A stretch of DNA of 64,000 nt. Origin: JAVBLU01 sp031553225. Lineage in GTDB: Bacteria > Bacillota > Clostridia > Christensenellales > UBA1750. The notes beneath the pieces were generated by a model, which made no database searches, was not told where the DNA came from, and saw only the letters and a program-made list of their open reading frames with translations. Where the stretch lies: contig JAVBLU010000024.1 in NCBI GenBank assembly GCA_031553225.1, positions 1 through 64,000 of the forward strand, written 5' to 3'. Numbering within the stretch: the first letter of the stretch is position 1; the number at the start of each line of letters is the position of its first letter. Of the stretch, positions 61,722-64,000 are shown piece by piece. The position numbers were made by a program, and so were the translations under genes.

Positions 61722-61910
61722 AATCTCTCCCGCTTTGCCCGGGAGAGACGACGCGCACCAACCGCCCGCGTGGCCACGCGGACGTAGTATGAGGCTGGCG
61801 TTTCCTGTCCCTTCCCGGCGCAAAACCACGGCCCGCGCGCTTAAGCGCGCAGGATTACCGGCATGGCCAATGGGTTACAGGATCATCACCGCACCTCTTT
61901 TCAATTGATT
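61722..61910 (-). ncRNA. Riboswitch-like structured leader RNA with terminator
   Basis: The minus-strand transcript can form a three-stem arrangement: P1 pairs AGAGGTG (near the 5' end, 61897-61891) with CGTCTCT (61749-61743). P2 is CCTGT/ACAGG with CCC/GGG and an inner GCGCGC-TTAA-GCGCGC hairpin. P3 is CGCCAGC/GTTGGTG, enclosing a CCGCGT-GGCC-ACGCGG hairpin. It ends in a strong terminator TCTCTCCCG/CGGGAGAGA followed by TTTTT. The P1 3' strand and the terminator share TCTCT, so they exclude one another. I cannot match it to a known class. Confidence 0.6.
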
Positions 61911-61916
61911 ATCCAA

Positions 61917-61945
61917 AGTATACCATATTAGCTCCGCGCATGCAA
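61917..61945 (-). promoter_or_regulatory. SigA promoter of the trmH leader RNA
   Basis: On the minus strand TTGCAT (61945-61940), 17-base spacer and an extended -10 TGGTATACT (TATACT 61922-61917). Transcription should start near 61910. Confidence 0.8.
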
Positions 61946-61976
61946 GCCGCCGAGGCGAACGCAGCGGGTTTTACAG

Positions 61977-62005
61977 TTGCACGGCGCGTAGGGCTGTGGT
62001 ACAAT
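61977..62005 (+). promoter_or_regulatory. SigA promoter for the FolT-like gene
   Basis: TTGCAC (61977-61982), 17-base spacer, TACAAT (62000-62005), 44 bases upstream of the start. It is back to back with the trmH leader promoter, the -35 boxes being about 31 bases apart. Confidence 0.75.
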
Positions 62006-62048
62006 GACGCCTGTTTCCTAAATCTGCGAGGCGCTTGGGAGTGGACTT

Positions 62049-62681
62049 ATGGTGCAACACGAGGCAGGACAGAAGAGCGACGCGGATAAGCGCCGGCCTT
62101 TCCGTCTCTTCATAGATCCCGTAAGCGGCGGCGCGCAGCGCTCTGGTTACACGCGCGCCTTGGCCACTATGAGCCTAATGGTAGCTCTGGGCGTGCTGCT
62201 CGGCATGCCGTTTCTGAGCTTCACCTTCAATATAGGCAGCATTGCCGCCAAGAACTACAGCTTTTCGCTAACGCCCGCGCATGTGAGCGGTTTTTTGTTC
62301 GGCCCCCTTGCGGGCGCCGCCGTGGCAGCCGTTACGGACATCGTGCGCGCGCTGCTCTTTCCGATCAACGGCCTGGCGTACAATCCCTTGTTCACCATAC
62401 CGTTCGCCTTGATGGGCTCGACGCCCGCGTTCCTGTGTAACCTTTTTTTGCGCCGCGCCGCGGCCGGACGCACGCCCGGCTACCCGGCCTTGCTCTCGTC
62501 CATGTTGCTGTCGCAGCTTTTGTGGTCCTGTGGGCTTAACACGTTTCTCATCGCCTCGCTGTACGGCCGCGCGTTTTTCGCGCTGCTGCCCGCACGGCTT
62601 GTGGGGCTGCTTGTGGTGCCCATGTACGCCTTCGTCACGCGTCTTTTCGTCGTCCTTTACAAAAAACTTCCGGGCAGATAA
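62049..62681 (+). CDS. folT: ECF transporter substrate-binding component, folate family
   Basis: This 210-residue membrane protein has five to six helices. GFLFGPLAGAAVAAVTDIVRALLFP and YNPLFTIPFALMG fit the FolT-type S components of energy-coupling factor transporters, which bind folate and share the EcfA/A'/T module encoded elsewhere. The N-terminal 30 residues are hydrophilic. The ATG at 62049 follows GGGAG. No tetrahydrofolate riboswitch is seen in its short leader. It ends at a hairpin terminator. Confidence 0.85.
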   Translation: MVQHEAGQKSDADKRRPFRLFIDPVSGGAQRSGYTRALATMSLMVALGVLLGMPFLSFTFNIGSIAAKNYSFSLTPAHVSGFLFGPLAGAAVAAVTDIVRALLFPINGLAYNPLFTIPFALMGSTPAFLCNLFLRRAAAGRTPGYPALLSSMLLSQLLWSCGLNTFLIASLYGRAFFALLPARLVGLLVVPMYAFVTRLFVVLYKKLPGR

Positions 62682-62695
62682 AGAGGAAAACGCGC

Positions 62696-62728
62696 AAAAA
62701 ACCGGCCTGCCACCGCGGCGGCCGGTTT
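62696..62728. terminator. Bidirectional terminator
   Basis: Hairpin with arms AAACCGGC/GCCGGTTT (62699-62706 and 62721-62728) between the convergent folT-like and methyltransferase genes, with an A-run on the left and T residues on the right. Confidence 0.75.
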
Positions 62729-62745
62729 GCTGTTCGTGCGCGCTT

Positions 62746-63321
62746 CTATCGGGCGACGACGGCGAAGATGTCCTCGTCGTCCCGCCACCAGCCCACGCCG
62801 TATCCGGCCGCGCGCAGCCAGCTGTGCAGCTCGGCCATGGGGGGCAGGCGGTCGCGGCACACGGCCTCGTCCGCTTCCCGATGCATGGCGTTGATGGCGG
62901 CGCGGCCCTGTCCGTGGGCGATGAGCAGGCATCCGCCCGGCGCGACGAGGCGCCGAAGACGCCTGAGCGCCGCACGCTGATCCTCAAAATGCGGAAACAT
63001 GCTGTACATGAGCACCGCGCCGTAAGGGCCGCCTTCGTGGGTCAGCGCGTCGCCGCACGCATAGCGCACGCCTTCGTCGCCGTGCTTCGCGCGGTTGACG
63101 GCCAACATGTTCGGCGATACGTCGCTTTCCACCACCAGCGACGCGCCCATGCGCCGCAAATGCGGCACGAGCACGCCCGTGCCGCAGCCTACATCCAACA
63201 CGGGCAGGCCATGTACGGGAACATGCGCGAGGATGGCCCGAATGCGGCCCTCGTCGTGATGGACATGCTCGTCCCAGCCCGCCGCGCGCTCGTCAAAGAA
63301 TGCCTTTTGTTCTTGGTTCAT
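62746..63321 (-). CDS. Class I SAM-dependent methyltransferase
   Basis: This 191-residue protein has motif I VLDVGCGTGVL (residues 42-52) and a typical Rossmann methyltransferase pattern with LIAHGQGRAAIN later. It begins MNQEQKAFFDERAAGWDEHV, common in small-molecule methyltransferases of Clostridia. The ATG at 63321 is preceded by AGGTG; an in-frame GTG four codons upstream is possible. A TATACT box lies 26 bases before the start on the minus strand. The substrate is unknown. Confidence 0.87.
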   Translation of the reverse strand: MNQEQKAFFDERAAGWDEHVHHDEGRIRAILAHVPVHGLPVLDVGCGTGVLVPHLRRMGASLVVESDVSPNMLAVNRAKHGDEGVRYACGDALTHEGGPYGAVLMYSMFPHFEDQRAALRRLRRLVAPGGCLLIAHGQGRAAINAMHREADEAVCRDRLPPMAELHSWLRAAGYGVGWWRDDEDIFAVVAR

Positions 63322-63594
63322 CCACTTCACCTGCGTGCCGTTTTTTTTAGTATACCATAGAACGCGGCGCACGTGAATCACGCGAGACCACCACATGTCC
63401 GCATGGCTCAGGGGATAAACGCGATCGGCAGCGTGTGCGAGACGAATATCTACAGTCGGCTGGCTGAGAAAAGCCGCGGCTTCGGCAGCATCAGACCTAA
63501 GACGCAGGTCGTACATCAGGCAGGATCGCCCTGGACAGGGCCGCCGTACAGCGAGCTGCGCATCGTTGCCGGGCCCGGCTGAGCCAACCCAAAC

Positions 63595-63812
63595 GCGTTT
63601 GCGTATGCTGCGCGTTTGCACCCGCCTGCGGAAAGAGGGGAACGGTTTGTCTGCCGACAGACGGACGTGTGCGCTCCGCTGTCGGAGTGATGCGAGGGGC
63701 TGCTACATCCTTGTCAAGGCGCTCGACATAGGTACGCCGGTGTTGACGCGCAGGGTGGGCGGCATCGTGGAGCAGGGGATTCTCGGAAAGACAGGTTGGC
63801 TGGCGGGGAAGA
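63595..63812 (+). pseudogene. Decayed glycosyltransferase (GT4-type) gene
   Basis: The frame contains LRVCTRLRKEG and then SDARGCYILVKALDIGTPVL, RRVGGIVEQG and GKTGWLAGK. These resemble the C-terminal UDP-sugar-binding half of GT4 glycosyltransferases (pattern S/E-x-x-P-x-x-L-x-E-A-L-A-x-G-T-P-V and VGG-x-x-E). The two parts are closer together than in the family, so there is an internal deletion, and the frame does not continue normally to a stop. No start or ribosome binding site is visible. Confidence 0.6.
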
Positions 63813-64000
63813 CGAGCATAACATGTACGAATGCGCTCGTTACCTCATCGAGCCTCCGGCCGAGGCGGAGGCCATACGCAGGAAAGGGCCGGCTGCCGTT
63901 TGCAACGACGCCGGGGTATTGCGCAACCGTACGGCCCTCATGTCCAGTGCACCCGCCGTGCGAAGTGCCGGAGATGATTGGACGTATAGGGATACTATGT

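Noticed and set aside
61860..61910. AGAGGTGCG at the start of the trmH leader, as in lysine riboswitches
   Set aside because: The remaining lysine riboswitch core (for example the GCCGAAGC segment) is absent and the junction has three stems, not five.
61920..62048. Possible tetrahydrofolate riboswitch upstream of folT
   Set aside because: The promoter at 61977-62005 leaves a leader of only about 40 bases and no THF riboswitch core is present.
63400..63440. A tRNA-like 5' half (GGCTCAGGGGATAAACGCGATCGG)
   Set aside because: No matching T arm or acceptor stem follows within tRNA length.
63823..64000. Open plus-strand frame running off the right edge
   Set aside because: No ribosome binding site and no family similarity; it overlaps the decayed glycosyltransferase region, so it is not called as a gene.
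1..64000. CRISPR arrays, insertion sequences or prophage
   Set aside because: No regularly spaced repeats, transposase, integrase or phage structural genes were seen on either strand.

Overview
The window is GC-rich bacterial chromosome with densely packed genes. It comes from a spore-forming Firmicute of the class Clostridia. The evidence is the spoIIIA sporulation genes, the GlgC/GlgD pair, split glycine decarboxylase (GcvPA/GcvPB), RNase J and YlbF, an Rrf2-NifS-NifU module, a flavodiiron protein with rubredoxin, and an [FeFe]-hydrogenase-like protein. A high-GC, gut-type anaerobic lineage (Christensenellales-like) fits, but that placement is inference. I saw no rRNA, tRNA, CRISPR array, insertion sequence or prophage.

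Layout. 1-137: end of a uroporphyrinogen-decarboxylase-like gene. 280-12609 (minus): glycogen block glgB-glgC-glgD-glgA, a terminator, then glgP and a GH13 glucosidase, followed without a break by a DUF1858 protein, rubredoxin and the flavodiiron protein FprA. 12759-16757 (plus): rarA, an S41 protease and an S8 subtilase. 16888-23091 (minus): a SPOR-domain protein, then a putative sensory [FeFe]-hydrogenase cluster (DRTGG, HATPase, hydrogenase, DRTGG, PHP), then an SDR and a ManD/RspA-type dehydratase. 23319-30293 (plus): a lipoprotein, a structured leader, rnj, ylbF, mltG, a U32-family protein and a Gfo/Idh oxidoreductase. 30294-31234 holds no recognisable gene. 31235-34546 (minus): nifU, nifS and an Rrf2 regulator with an IscR-like operator, then pcp and ridA. 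34668-42822 (plus): spoIIIAA to spoIIIAF (AG and AH are missing), then gcvT-gcvH-gcvPA-gcvPB. 42884-46485: an isochorismatase-family hydrolase, a GPH-type sugar symporter, a sialidase-fold protein and decayed gene fragments. 46673-60416: a LURP-one protein and a rhamnoside locus with three GH78 enzymes, an LplB/LplC-type ABC importer with its lipoprotein, and a membrane-bound AraC regulator. 60685-63321: a TrmH-family methyltransferase preceded by a riboswitch-like RNA, a divergent FolT-like ECF component and a methyltransferase. 63362-64000 contains a decayed glycosyltransferase.

How the genes work together. The glycogen genes make (GlgC/D, GlgA, GlgB) and break down (GlgP, GH13) storage glucan. 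The rhamnoside locus appears to import and hydrolyse pectin-type oligosaccharides under control of its own sensor. NifS, NifU and the Rrf2 regulator supply Fe-S clusters to enzymes such as the hydrogenase-like protein. The best candidates for something undescribed are the RNA upstream of the trmH-family gene, where a closing stem and a strong terminator are mutually exclusive, the RNA leader of rnj, and the hydrogenase-like gene whose first ferredoxin motif lies upstream of any ATG/GTG/TTG start. No gene system unlike known families was found.
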